A stretch of 64,000 nt of DNA from Saprospiraceae bacterium (GTDB taxonomy: Bacteria > Bacteroidota > Bacteroidia > Chitinophagales > Saprospiraceae): NCBI GenBank assembly GCA_013214355.1, contig JABSSL010000004.1, positions 62,001-126,000 of the forward strand. Reading direction: 5' to 3'. Within the stretch, counting starts at the first letter, position 1. Each line of letters starts with the position of its first letter. The notes under the pieces were generated by a model. It had not been told where the DNA came from. It saw only the letters and a program-made list of their open reading frames with translations, and did no database searches. Of this stretch, positions 49,163 through 57,027 are shown in pieces. The position numbers were made by a program, and so were the translations under genes.

Positions 49163-49456
49163 ATGAAGAAGTTATTAATGCTAAGTAGCCTGTTACTACT
49201 TGTTGCTGCTATTACCAATTGCCGAAATGCTACTTCTAACTCTAATGACCCTGCTGCGCTTGAGGAGGAACGATTACATGCTGAGCCTGCTGGAGAAGTA
49301 GAACCGTCCGGAGAAGTGGAACCTGCAGGGGAGGTGGAACCTCATGGAGAAGTGGAGCCGAAAGGAGAAGTGGAACCGAAAGGAGAAGTGGAACCGGAAG
49401 GGGAGGTAGAGCCTGAAGGGGAAGTAGAACCGGAAGGGGAAGTAGAGGGGCATTGA
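49163..49456 (+). CDS. Small lipoprotein built of GEVEP hexapeptide repeats
   Basis: 97 residues from the ATG at 49163 (the frame opens one codon earlier at TTG). A lipoprotein signal MKKLLMLSSLLLLVAAITNC places cysteine about residue 20. A short spacer (RNATSNSNDPAALEEERLHAEP) leads to nine hexapeptides of the form xGEVEP, x being A, S, A, H, K, K, E, E, E, and then GH. The chain is highly acidic, likely an extended flexible or polyproline-like rod on an outer-membrane lipid anchor. No function is known to me. The coding DNA (49289-49450) is an 18-bp tandem repeat that can change in length by slippage. Confidence 0.75.
   Translation: MKKLLMLSSLLLLVAAITNCRNATSNSNDPAALEEERLHAEPAGEVEPSGEVEPAGEVEPHGEVEPKGEVEPKGEVEPEGEVEPEGEVEPEGEVEGH
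49289..49450 (+). repeat. Nine tandem 18-bp units
   Basis: Units of the type nnnGGAGAAGTGGAACCn repeat nine times in frame, each encoding one xGEVEP hexapeptide. Units in the middle and at the end are nearly identical (GAAGGGGAAGTAGAACCG), as expected after recent duplication. Confidence 0.85.
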
Positions 49457-49596
49457 TGCCTTGAGTAAAGAAATAGGAGGTGCTCATCCTTTTAAACGAT
49501 TAGGGTGTTGTATGTTTATGCTAAACAAGAGGCTGCGAGGTGCTCCTGTTTATACAACCTACCTATAGGCTCAACACCACCCTAAAATGATTAAGG

Positions 49597-50133
49597 ATGA
49601 ATCAGCTGATCCAAGAAGTTGAACGAGCGAGACAAGATTTCATTGATTCCTTGTCTGGCCTATCTTCCCAACAATACCGTTACCAGCCTGCTCCAGATCA
49701 ATGGGCAATCCTTGAGATTGCAGAACACATGGTCTGGGCAGAACAGATCGGTGTCAATGGCATGTGGAAGGCTTTAGAAGGTATTAAAAATGGAGCTCCT
49801 ATTTGGGCTGGTACGCCAACACATGTTGGCCGTACTATCGAGGAGGTTGTCGATCTAACTTGGCAGACCAGAGAGAAGGTTCCAGAGGTAGCTAAACCCC
49901 GTTGGGGAGGTGCCTTGGATTTCTGGATTGCAGCTTTGAAGGCTTGCGCCCCCATCTTGGCTGCTTTGAAAGTGGCGTTGGCTGAATATGACCCCGCTGA
50001 GATCATTTATCCACACCCAATTTCCGGGCCTTTGAACGTGGTGCAGCGGATCGAATTCCTACGCTTTCATTTGGATCGACATCGCGCGCAGGTGGAGCGG
50101 ATTAAGGCTGACCCCGCTTTCCCAACTGAATAG
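49597..50133 (+). CDS. DinB-family protein
   Basis: 178 residues, all helical. LIQEVERARQDFIDSLSGLSSQQYRYQPAPDQWAILEIAEHMVWAEQIGVN resembles the first half of the DinB four-helix bundle, with the metal-ligand histidine in AEHM (about 43); the remaining histidines come in RFHLDRHRAQVERI (about 151-155). DinB-like proteins are metal-dependent thiol-S-transferase relatives and many act with bacillithiol or mycothiol, but the role of single members is mostly unknown. The next gene starts 7 bases downstream on the same strand, so they are likely one operon. Confidence 0.85.
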   Translation: MNQLIQEVERARQDFIDSLSGLSSQQYRYQPAPDQWAILEIAEHMVWAEQIGVNGMWKALEGIKNGAPIWAGTPTHVGRTIEEVVDLTWQTREKVPEVAKPRWGGALDFWIAALKACAPILAALKVALAEYDPAEIIYPHPISGPLNVVQRIEFLRFHLDRHRAQVERIKADPAFPTE

Positions 50134-50140
50134 CGAAGAC

Positions 50141-50548
50141 ATGGCCAAAATGAAACCCATTAATTTCAAGCATATAGATGAGTTCCTGGATTATCTCCCG
50201 GAGGGAGAACGGCTGCTCGTTGAGTACTTGCGAGAAATCGTATGGGATTGCATACCCGATGCTCGCGAGAAGTTATCTTATAACGTTCCTTATTATTCGC
50301 GAAATCGGCGCATCTGCTTCATTTGGCCTTCCGCTATTCCCTGGGGGAAAGTGAAAAAGGAAGGGGTGATGTTCGGCTTCTGTACGGGACATTTACTGAC
50401 GGATGATATCGGCTATTTGGAAAAAGGAGATCGCAAAATTGTGTATGCCAAGACCTTTTTTGCTCCAGAAGAAATAGAGGTAGATCTCCTGAAAACCTTT
50501 ATCTTAGAAGCCGTTGAATTGGATCGTCAAATAGGTGGTAAGAGGTAG
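50141..50548 (+). CDS. DUF1801-domain protein (YdhG-like)
   Basis: 135 residues. FLDYLPEGERLLVEYLREIVWDCIPDAREKLSYNVPYYSRNRRICFIWPSAIPWG fits the DUF1801 pattern, where the helix '...LR.ii....P.a.E.isy..P.f...' is followed by a beta sheet and VMFGFCTGHLL. The C-terminal helix is LLKTFILEAVELDRQ. The family has a cystatin-like fold; biochemical function is not established. Co-transcribed with the DinB-like gene (7-base gap). Confidence 0.85.
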   Translation: MAKMKPINFKHIDEFLDYLPEGERLLVEYLREIVWDCIPDAREKLSYNVPYYSRNRRICFIWPSAIPWGKVKKEGVMFGFCTGHLLTDDIGYLEKGDRKIVYAKTFFAPEEIEVDLLKTFILEAVELDRQIGGKR

Positions 50549-50576
50549 GAGCCTCTGCTGTCAATAATTAGATGCC

Positions 50577-51302
50577 ATGCGCTGCCATATTGGGAAGTAC
50601 ATCTTTGTTAGTATTAGTGCCTTTCTTTTCCTTACACCATATTTACATACTCAATCTCTTACCTCAGAAGAGCCTTACTGGCACTTTCTCGTTGGTGGAA
50701 GTTACACTCTGGTTGGGAGGGCCTCGGATGATGGCAACCCTCGGAATAGCTTCGATCATAGACCAAAGGTTCGTCCGGTCTTAGGACTAGGCTATAGGCA
50801 CCCCTTTCCCAGAAGCGGTAGCGGGGAACTTAGACTGACCTATTCGTCTCAAAAGGGGAGTTTTAGAACTGCCTCAGGGGGGCGTCTTTTTGGTCAAAGG
50901 AATCGGTTTGATATGGTGACGGATTGGTTACATTTGAGCTATCTATTTTCTTATCAGACCAAGGGGCCTAGCGCCTTCCGGTTTGAGTTTGGCCCCAACC
51001 TAGGCTTTCTATTGAATGGAGGGGAGGAAGTGGAAATATGGGTAACACAGTTTAGTTTCCAATCACAGGCAGACAATCGAAGTTTTCAATTTATTGAGGA
51101 CAATCGTTCTTTATGGACCAGTACGATGTTTGGTCTGCAAGCGGGTTTGGTTGTGACCTTTCCGTTCAATGAATCGCTCTTAGGAAATCTATCCCTCTCT
51201 TATCAGTTTGCAGAGAACAATAGAGGAAGTGCCTTTTTCCTAGGGGAGTCCATGCAGGTTCATGCTTTTATGCTAACCTTAGGAGTTCAAACTGATCTAT
51301 GA
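50577..51302 (+). CDS. Probable outer-membrane beta-barrel protein
   Basis: 241 residues. A hydrophobic N-terminal signal (YIFVSISAFLFLTPYLHTQS) precedes alternating strands typical of a small barrel: WHFLVGGSYTLVGRA, VRPVLGLGYRHPFP, GELRLTYSSQKGSF, WLHLSYLFSYQTK, FRFEFGPNLGFLLNG, STMFGLQAGLVVTFPF and LGNLSLSYQFAENN, ending FMLTLGVQTDL. This resembles PorT-type barrels but no specific family was recognised. It follows the DUF1801 gene by 28 bases and may belong to the same transcript. Function unknown. Confidence 0.7.
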   Translation: MRCHIGKYIFVSISAFLFLTPYLHTQSLTSEEPYWHFLVGGSYTLVGRASDDGNPRNSFDHRPKVRPVLGLGYRHPFPRSGSGELRLTYSSQKGSFRTASGGRLFGQRNRFDMVTDWLHLSYLFSYQTKGPSAFRFEFGPNLGFLLNGGEEVEIWVTQFSFQSQADNRSFQFIEDNRSLWTSTMFGLQAGLVVTFPFNESLLGNLSLSYQFAENNRGSAFFLGESMQVHAFMLTLGVQTDL

Positions 51303-51387
51303 TAACAAGGCTGATTTTGTGGTATAGCTGGAATGATTTTAAGGCCTATCGTGTTACTACATTATTCATCTACTAAATCACCTGTCC

Positions 51388-51981
51388 ATGTCCACCGCAA
51401 TCACCTTCGAAAAATCCCGCCCCATTCAAGTCATTCCCTACCAAGTAAGATGGCCGAAAGAATATGAAGAAACAGCTCAGGATCTTAAAACAACTTTAGG
51501 AGATACGGCCAGATACATCGATCATATCGGCTCAACTTCTGTTCCTAATCTGCAGGCTAAAGATGTCTTGGATATCCAGATAACCGTGCATGATCTCGAA
51601 GACCCTAACATTCAAACAAAATTAGAAGCGGCGGGCTACACCGGCTTCTCGAAAGCATATCACGATGAGTTTTCTGGTATGAGTTCTAATTCGCCAGAAT
51701 TAGAGAAACGCATGATTCGGCAAAAAGCAGGCCAGCGAAGAATGCATATTCATATTCGGGAATACGGTCGCTTTAATCAGAGATATCCCTTGTTGTTCCG
51801 GGATTATTTACGCGCTTCTGCTGTGACCAGGCAAACCTATGGCTTGCTGAAGGAGCGTTTAGCACAATTGTTCCCGGAGAGCAAAGACGGATATTACTTC
51901 ATAAAAGACCCTTTAATGGATATGATATTTGAAGGGGCGGAACACTGGGCTTTGCATTCAGGATGGAAACTTCGTACCTAA
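51388..51981 (+). CDS. GrpB-family (UPF0157) nucleotidyltransferase-fold protein
   Basis: 197 residues. IQVIPYQVRWPKEYEETAQDLKTTLGDTARYIDHIGSTSVPNLQAKDVLDIQITV contains the GrpB/UPF0157 signature: PY...W...Y, then HIGSTSVP and a D-x-x-D-(I/V)Q acidic pair; AGQRRMHIHIRE and LLFRDYLRASAVTRQTYGLLKERLA complete the family pattern. Members have the polymerase-beta fold, and one group is fused to dephospho-CoA kinases; activity of the stand-alone form is not known to me. Cytosolic. It stands 85 bases after the barrel gene. Confidence 0.9.
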   Translation: MSTAITFEKSRPIQVIPYQVRWPKEYEETAQDLKTTLGDTARYIDHIGSTSVPNLQAKDVLDIQITVHDLEDPNIQTKLEAAGYTGFSKAYHDEFSGMSSNSPELEKRMIRQKAGQRRMHIHIREYGRFNQRYPLLFRDYLRASAVTRQTYGLLKERLAQLFPESKDGYYFIKDPLMDMIFEGAEHWALHSGWKLRT

Positions 51982-52060
51982 ATGACTACCTTTTCCGGTA
52001 ATTGGGAATTATTCTCTGGATTTACAGGTTGTGCATAAACGATCGCTTAAAAAAAAATAG

Positions 52061-52693
52061 ATGTTGACTATTCGTAAAATCTACGACGCGGCTGCCTTCA
52101 TTACTTTTTTAGGAATTTGTCTATTGTTGAGCCTACAATACTTCGAGGCTAATCCCTTTTCCTACCAGACTACCTCCAATGTGTTGCTGACTGCCACGGT
52201 CGTATTAATTGTCTTTTTTTGGGTGAGGACTGTCGCTTTGGCTAAAGAAAATACGGGCAAGGAATGGACTACTTATCATTACAAAAGACCACGGGTTAAT
52301 TTTTCCCATTTCACGCCAGGGATTGTACTCATCGTCTTATCTAATGTAATGGAAACCAGAATGACCAGTTTGTTGTGGTTGCTGGGGATGATCATTTGTG
52401 GGGGGATTTTGATCAATTATGTAATTGAATATTTCGTCAACTATCCACGCTTCGCCATCAGTGACAAACAATTAGCCGTTTACGGAGCTAATGAGTCAAT
52501 TATAGATATAGCAGAAATTAAGGAAATGAAGCAGAGGGGAAACTACCTGGAGGTGAAAACCAAGAGGGAGACGCTCTCTTTGCACCTGAAGTATATGAGT
52601 GCCGAGGAACAAGAACATTTGATGGAACGCCTGAAGCGAAGTATGATTTCTGCTATTATGGAAAGAAAGGAGCGATTGGGTATTGACGATTAG
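52061..52693 (+). CDS. Integral membrane protein of unknown function
   Basis: 210 residues. Spans at about 10-28, 39-58, 84-98 and 103-122; then a cytosolic C-terminal domain (about 130-210): FAISDKQLAVYGANESIIDIAEIKEMKQRGNYLEVKTKRETLSLHLKYMSAEEQEHLMERLKRSM. The alternation of short strands followed by one helix resembles a bacterial PH-like domain, where 'VYGANE..IDIAEIKEM....N.L.VKT' would be the middle strands. No named family recognised and no relationship to neighbours evident. Confidence 0.65.
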   Translation: MLTIRKIYDAAAFITFLGICLLLSLQYFEANPFSYQTTSNVLLTATVVLIVFFWVRTVALAKENTGKEWTTYHYKRPRVNFSHFTPGIVLIVLSNVMETRMTSLLWLLGMIICGGILINYVIEYFVNYPRFAISDKQLAVYGANESIIDIAEIKEMKQRGNYLEVKTKRETLSLHLKYMSAEEQEHLMERLKRSMISAIMERKERLGIDD

Positions 52694-52848
52694 TAGAAGA
52701 AATAGAGAGAACTGCATTTAGCCAGCCCTGCCATTAGCATCAATTACCCCAAGTTGCGGTGAATGAGCGCAAAAAAGGAAGAATTTGCAAAAAAGCAGCT
52801 AGGAGCTTGTTTTTGCCGCAAATATCTGACGCATTTGGGCTCCTTAGC

Positions 52849-53325
52849 ATGAATCGCAACTTGCCATTATTAAAACCTATGGAAAAAGAACTACCCTTAG
52901 CGGCCTCAACTGATTTAGATCGCTTGGTCGAAGACTTCGTGACCCGAACTTTACCCAAGGAGGTCTGGACGCACGAAGCCCATCTCCTAGTGGCCTTATG
53001 GCATTTACATCATCACCCCCTAGACGAGGCCATCTGCTTATTACGTGCTCGTATCATTGCTTACAATGTGGCGGTTGGAACAGAGAATTCCAGTACTAGT
53101 GGATATCATGAAACGATGACCCTTTTTTGGGCTTGGGTGGTAGATCAGTTTTTGAAATCTCATCAAGGAAAACTACCTGATTTAGCTGCTACTTTTTTGG
53201 AAAGCAAATATGCAAATCGAAAGCTGCCACTATTATTCTATAAGCGAGCCCAACTGTTCAGTGTAAGGGCTCGGGCACGCTGGGTTGAACCCGATTTACA
53301 AGCTTTGGACTTTAAGCTCATTTAA
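52849..53325 (+). CDS. Conserved protein of unknown function (WTHEAHL family)
   Basis: 158 residues from the ATG at 52849; another ATG at 52879 is equally possible, and the open frame extends to a GTG at 52759. The motifs LPKEVWTHEAHLLVALWHLHHHPLDEAICLLRARIIAYNVAVGTENSSTSGYHETMTLFW stand out: WTHxAHL, RxxIxxYNxAxGTxN and SGYHETxT recur, as I remember, in an uncharacterised helical bacterial family. The conserved histidines and glutamates suggest metal binding, but no reaction is known. It precedes a GNAT gene by 9 bases and likely shares a transcript with it. Confidence 0.7.
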   Translation: MNRNLPLLKPMEKELPLAASTDLDRLVEDFVTRTLPKEVWTHEAHLLVALWHLHHHPLDEAICLLRARIIAYNVAVGTENSSTSGYHETMTLFWAWVVDQFLKSHQGKLPDLAATFLESKYANRKLPLLFYKRAQLFSVRARARWVEPDLQALDFKLI

Positions 53326-53334
53326 AGATTAGGT

Positions 53335-53742
53335 ATGTCGATCGAAATCAAAGAAACAAAAGCGCTTGCACAAGCGGATATCATTGCTTTATACGAATCA
53401 GTAGATTGGTCCTCTGCTAAAAAGCCAGATAAGCTGTATCAAGGATTGCTAAATTCTCATTCCTTGGTCACGGCTTGGGATGGAGACCGTTTGGTGGGCT
53501 TAGGCAATGCGCTTTCAGATGGTTATCTGGTGGTATATTATGCGCATTTGGTTGTTCATCCCGACTATCAGGGGAATGGGGTGGGCAGAATGATCGTGGA
53601 GCGCTTCAAGGAGAAATATGGGGACTTTCATCAGCAGATTTTGGTGGCTGATGGTGGGTCGATACAATTTTATCAGAAATGTGGATTTGAAAGGGCTGGG
53701 GATACTCAGCCGATGTGGATTTATCAAGGCGATGAGCATTAA
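53335..53742 (+). CDS. GNAT N-acetyltransferase
   Basis: 135 residues, small GNAT domain. LGNALSDGYLVVYYAHLVVHPDYQGNGVGRMIVERFKEKYGD shows motif A with QGNGVG as acetyl-CoA loop; QILVADGGSIQFYQKCGFERAGDTQPMWIY is motif B plus final strand. The entire protein resembles the Acetyltransf_10-like small GNATs acting on unknown amines. It lies between the WTHEAHL gene (9-base gap) and another GNAT gene (14 bases on), suggesting a three-gene transcript. Confidence 0.88.
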   Translation: MSIEIKETKALAQADIIALYESVDWSSAKKPDKLYQGLLNSHSLVTAWDGDRLVGLGNALSDGYLVVYYAHLVVHPDYQGNGVGRMIVERFKEKYGDFHQQILVADGGSIQFYQKCGFERAGDTQPMWIYQGDEH

Positions 53743-53756
53743 GTATACATTTGATT

Positions 53757-54263
53757 ATGATTAGAGCATTAGGCCCAGAAGACTTAGAGGCCTTTATCCA
53801 AATTCGCTCCGACAGCCTCTGCATTAGCCCAGAGTCATTCGGCTCAGAACCCCGAACTCCCGAGGCTTTTGATCGTATCGCTACCCGAAAGGATCTCGAG
53901 GCGAAGAACGAACGCAATTTCATTTTGGGTTACTTCCAGGGCGAAAAACTGAAAGGGATAATTGGCTTTATACAACCTGAGCGGGACAAGGTTCGACACC
54001 GGGCTTTTATTTGGGGGGTCTTTGTGTATCCCGAGTACAGAGGTCAAGGAATAGGCAGGGCCTTGATGGAATCTACCCTGGAAAGGGCGAAGGGAATAGA
54101 GGGCTTGGTGAAGGTTGTCCTTTCGGTAACCTATTCGGCCGAAGCTGCTAAGCGTTTGTACGAAAGCTTCGGGTTTAAAACCTATGGCCTAGAACGGGAT
54201 GCCATGCGATGGAATGGTAAAGCTTTGGACGAGCTCTTTATGGAGTGGTACAAGCCCGAATGA
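53757..54263 (+). CDS. GNAT N-acetyltransferase
   Basis: 168 residues from the ATG at 53757 (the open frame begins two codons earlier at TTG). MIRALGPEDLEAFIQIRSDSLCISPESFGS is a usual GNAT opening; HRAFIWGVFVYPEYRGQGIGRALMESTLERAKGIEGLVKVVLSVTYSAEAAKRLYESFGFKTYGLERDAMRW includes motif A (RGQGIG) and motif B with the conserved aromatic residues. Substrate unknown. It is the last of four GNAT genes within 9 kb; they are not closely similar to each other, so this is not one recent duplication. Confidence 0.88.
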   Translation: MIRALGPEDLEAFIQIRSDSLCISPESFGSEPRTPEAFDRIATRKDLEAKNERNFILGYFQGEKLKGIIGFIQPERDKVRHRAFIWGVFVYPEYRGQGIGRALMESTLERAKGIEGLVKVVLSVTYSAEAAKRLYESFGFKTYGLERDAMRWNGKALDELFMEWYKPE

Positions 54264-54453
54264 GGTAATCTCATCTACTACTCAACCTTACAGCACCTTC
54301 ACCTGTTCTTCTTACATTCACTCCTATTTTTACAAGACACGTATTCCTAGATTAAACATCTGCGTTTGGAGCCACCAATCCCCATCGGCTCATTCTCATT
54401 ATGATATGGGAGAATTGAATACTATATTTATTCTTGTAAACTTTTAATAGCAA

Positions 54454-55122
54454 ATGGCAAACCCGCTTACAGCGCACGAAAAAGAACTGATCCAAAAGTA
54501 TTTTGGAACAACCATAGAAGAACTCTCCCCAGCTACTTTTAAGCAGAAGTTGAAAGAGCTCCGTGTAAAGTACCATCCCGACCAATTTCAGAAATTTGAA
54601 GATGATACCATCCTAGAAATGGCCAAAGAGCGGTTTCAGGAGATCCAGACTTTATCAGAGAAGATTGAAGCTTTTCACAAAGGAGAGCACATTGGCACGC
54701 CTCCCGGGGCCAAGGCCAAGATGAAGCGAGATTTCATGTCCCCGGAAGCTTTGTTCGCTACCAAAAAAATGAAGATCGAGATAAAGACAAGTGACAAGGA
54801 TCTTAAATATCACCTCTTTGGTTCCTTCTACCGTTGGCTGCAATACGGCGATACCTTTAAAGTCCCCAACACGGGCGGAACAATTATTATGGATGAAGAT
54901 CATCGCGGAACCCGCATTGGATTTGAGGAGGTGGTACGAATCTATCTGACTTTTGGCGAGGAAGATATAGTGGAGGATATTGTGAGTTGGTTGTCTGGGA
55001 AGATAGAAGACCGTGCTAATTCCTTGATTATTGGTCAGGAATTGGTAGATAATAGTTACGAAGCCATTCTACAGTCAATCAAAAAGCAGTCCTTTCTGCG
55101 ACTAGCGCCCCCCACTACTTGA
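54454..55122 (+). CDS. J-domain-like protein
   Basis: 222 residues. Residues 5-75 form a J-like helical hairpin: FGTTIEELSPATFKQKLKELRVKYHPDQFQKFEDDTILEMAKERFQEIQTLSEKIEAF, with the HPD tripeptide (41-43) between helices II and III, the element that stimulates DnaK ATPase. There is no G/F-rich, zinc or substrate-binding domain of DnaJ. The remaining 130 residues (MKIEIKTSDKDLKYHLFGSFYRWLQYGDTF ... YLTFGEEDIVEDIVSWLSGKI) are an unrecognised alpha/beta domain. It may recruit DnaK for a special task. It stands 374 bases upstream of LemA; a functional relation to the LemA/DUF3137 cluster is inferred from position only. Confidence 0.75.
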   Translation: MANPLTAHEKELIQKYFGTTIEELSPATFKQKLKELRVKYHPDQFQKFEDDTILEMAKERFQEIQTLSEKIEAFHKGEHIGTPPGAKAKMKRDFMSPEALFATKKMKIEIKTSDKDLKYHLFGSFYRWLQYGDTFKVPNTGGTIIMDEDHRGTRIGFEEVVRIYLTFGEEDIVEDIVSWLSGKIEDRANSLIIGQELVDNSYEAILQSIKKQSFLRLAPPTT

Positions 55123-55213
55123 TATTGCAATAATTACACAGGTGTTTCGGATGGGGGTAAATTTAGGCAAAGCTTTGACTTGATTGTCAGTCGTTCCTCA
55201 ATTTCCCCAAACC

Positions 55214-55410
55214 ATGAAAAATTACCGTCCTATAGTTTTCGTCTCCGTAGTGGGGACATTATTGTACTTGCCTATCTATTCTTGTCTCCAGTATCCTTAC
55301 TTTCAATGGCTATGTTAACATCAGCGCTTCTGGTCTGGCTGGTAGTAATAGGTGTCCTTATTTGGGGCTTTCGGCGCTTCTATCGATGGGCATTTAGGTA
55401 TGAAGATTAG
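55214..55410 (+). CDS. Small membrane protein, two frames (possible frameshift)
   Basis: Two adjacent frames each encode one hydrophobic span. ATG at 55214 gives 34 residues (MKNYRPIVFVSVVGTLLYLP ..., stop 55316-55318). The -1 frame from ATG 55306 gives 34 residues (MAMLTSALLVWLVVIGVLIW ..., then basic FRRFYRWAFRYED, stop at 55408). Joined by a -1 shift near 55315 they would make a plausible two-span protein of about 65 residues with a basic tail. Alternatives are two overlapping tiny ORFs, a sequencing indel or a decaying gene. It sits just upstream of the LemA gene. Confidence 0.35.
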
Positions 55411-55496
55411 TCGAATAAAGTAAATCATTGGCCTAGAATTGGTGCCTTTTTGACGGATTTGTATTAATATCAGTAGTATAAAAGAGCGTTTCAACA

Positions 55497-56051
55497 ATGA
55501 CTCAGCTAGCCATAATACTACTGTCGATAATATTCCTTTCTCTATTGATTGGGTGGAGCTACAATAGCTTTATCCATCGCAAGAATGCTTTGCAGTATGC
55601 GTATTCAAGCTTGGAAACCATGCTACAGAAGCGTCATGAACTGCTACCCAAATTGGCGGAAGTTGTGCAGACCAGTGCTGAGTTTGAATTTCGTTTAGTG
55701 CAAGAGGCTACTAGTCTGCTTAAGCAGACAAATTCCAAGGAGCTGCCACCCGCGGCTATGGTCCGCCACGAAAACCAGATCGCCAAATCCATCACGCAAA
55801 TTACCTCAGCCATCAATAGAGATGCTGCGTTGCGGCAGGGACAGAGTTTTGTCCATTTGCAAAAATCGATTGTAGAAGTTGAAGCACAAATCTCAGCCTC
55901 CCGGAGAGCCTATAATGCGGCAGTTATGGAGTACAATAATTCCATAGAAATGTTCCCCACCGCCGTATTTGCCTCTTTATTGAAACTGCAGCGGATTGAT
56001 CCTGTAGATCTTGTTGTTTTAGAGCCTGATTATACGGTAAGAGATAGCTAA
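55497..56051 (+). CDS. LemA-family protein
   Basis: 184 residues. One N-terminal span (about 4-20), then SYNSFIHRKNALQYAYSSLETMLQKRHELLPKLAEVVQ, the LemA signature (YN.(L/F)(V/I)..RN.v..a...idv.l..R.dLiP.Lv..v). The body is a long helical bundle, and SASRRAYNAAVMEYNNSIEMFPTAVFASLLKL is the second signature (aRr.YN..V..yN......P...a). LemA proteins are membrane-anchored with the helices outside or in the periplasm, and their function is undetermined. The first DUF3137 gene starts 11 bases on. LemA plus DUF3137 is a known recurrent pairing; the triple DUF3137 is unusual. Confidence 0.92.
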   Translation: MTQLAIILLSIIFLSLLIGWSYNSFIHRKNALQYAYSSLETMLQKRHELLPKLAEVVQTSAEFEFRLVQEATSLLKQTNSKELPPAAMVRHENQIAKSITQITSAINRDAALRQGQSFVHLQKSIVEVEAQISASRRAYNAAVMEYNNSIEMFPTAVFASLLKLQRIDPVDLVVLEPDYTVRDS

Positions 56052-56062
56052 ACCCCAAAGCC

Positions 56063-57004
56063 ATGCAAAAACCCAAAGTAGAGATTTTACACAAAGTGCG
56101 GCCCAAGTTGGCCGAATTAGAGCGGCAGCGCAGGAAGATGCTAGAAGCTCGTCAGAAGACAGAAACGACTGCCATACTACTGGTGATTGTAGGTCTAGTA
56201 TTGGTGCTTTTTTTGGGTAGTTATTTAGGAGATGAAGGGATTCCAGCGGTTCTCGTAGGCACTTTCTTAGTAATAGGAGTAGCGGCATACTTTCTGAGAA
56301 TGGGAAGGCTGGAGGCTAAGGGCGATTTGCAGCAGGATATAGGTCGTGTAATTACTGATGCTATGGGGAGGGATTGGAATTATGCAGCAAAGAGACATCT
56401 TTCACCCAGTCTTGTCAAATACTCCGGCCTAGTGGGTAAAAATCGGGCGATCTACGGTAGTAATCTGATACAGGGGAAGCATGGTGATACACAGTTTTCA
56501 TTTTCTAACATTAATATCAGTAGCAATGAAAATGATAATTCGGATGTATTTGGAGGGATCCTGCTAGCTATTGATTTCCATAAGGAGCTGAAAGGGAAGA
56601 CATTAGTTTTCCCTGATCTTGCTCAGAACCTGTTGGGCGCTTGGCTGGGCAAGCGGGTACAATCCTTTGGTTGGCAGGGCTTGGAGTTGGTTTATCTAGA
56701 GGATCCTACCTTTGAAAAAGCCTTTGCCGTCTATAGCAAAGATCAAGTAGAGGCTCGCTATATCCTGACTCCAAACATGATGGCTAATATGCTCAGCTTG
56801 AAAAAGAAGTATGGAGATCATTTTTCCTTTTCCTTTACCCAGGGTACCATCTTCATTGCGATTGAAAATGTAGACCCCTTTGAAAGTAGTTTGAGCGCAC
56901 CTATTCTTCCAGATGGGACTTTTCATCACTTTTATAGAGCAATAGATCTCGTCACCGATGTGATCGATACCTTACAATTGAATACACGAATCTGGTCCAA
57001 GTAG
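56063..57004 (+). CDS. DUF3137-family membrane protein, paralogue 1
   Basis: 313 residues. Residues 1-30 are charged and helical (EILHKVRPKLAELERQRRKMLEARQ), followed by two spans (about 32-50 and 55-75). The soluble domain has GKHGDTQFSFSNINIS, FGGILLAIDFHKELKGKTLVFPD, LVYLEDPTFEKAFAVYSKDQVEARYILTP, and YGDHFSFSFTQGTIFIAIE; the 'FxGxLxxxDFxKxxxGxTxVxPD' plus 'ExxxFExxFxVYxxDQxEARYxLTP' pattern is the DUF3137 signature. It ends VIDTLQLNTRIWSK. The family typically accompanies LemA; the joint role is unknown. First of three tandem copies, 23-24 bases apart. Confidence 0.88.
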   Translation: MQKPKVEILHKVRPKLAELERQRRKMLEARQKTETTAILLVIVGLVLVLFLGSYLGDEGIPAVLVGTFLVIGVAAYFLRMGRLEAKGDLQQDIGRVITDAMGRDWNYAAKRHLSPSLVKYSGLVGKNRAIYGSNLIQGKHGDTQFSFSNINISSNENDNSDVFGGILLAIDFHKELKGKTLVFPDLAQNLLGAWLGKRVQSFGWQGLELVYLEDPTFEKAFAVYSKDQVEARYILTPNMMANMLSLKKKYGDHFSFSFTQGTIFIAIENVDPFESSLSAPILPDGTFHHFYRAIDLVTDVIDTLQLNTRIWSK

Positions 57005-57027
57005 CGCACCAGCCAAACTGCCGTTAA

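Noticed and set aside
49242-49487. Antisense ORF rich in P and L over the GEVEP repeat
   Set aside because: It is the mirror of the 18-bp repeat; the sense frame has a lipoprotein signal and the antisense has none.
45560-54263. Acetyltransferase array from one recent duplication or an integron cassette array
   Set aside because: The four GNAT proteins are dissimilar, belong to different subgroups, and no attC-like repeats or integrase were seen between genes.
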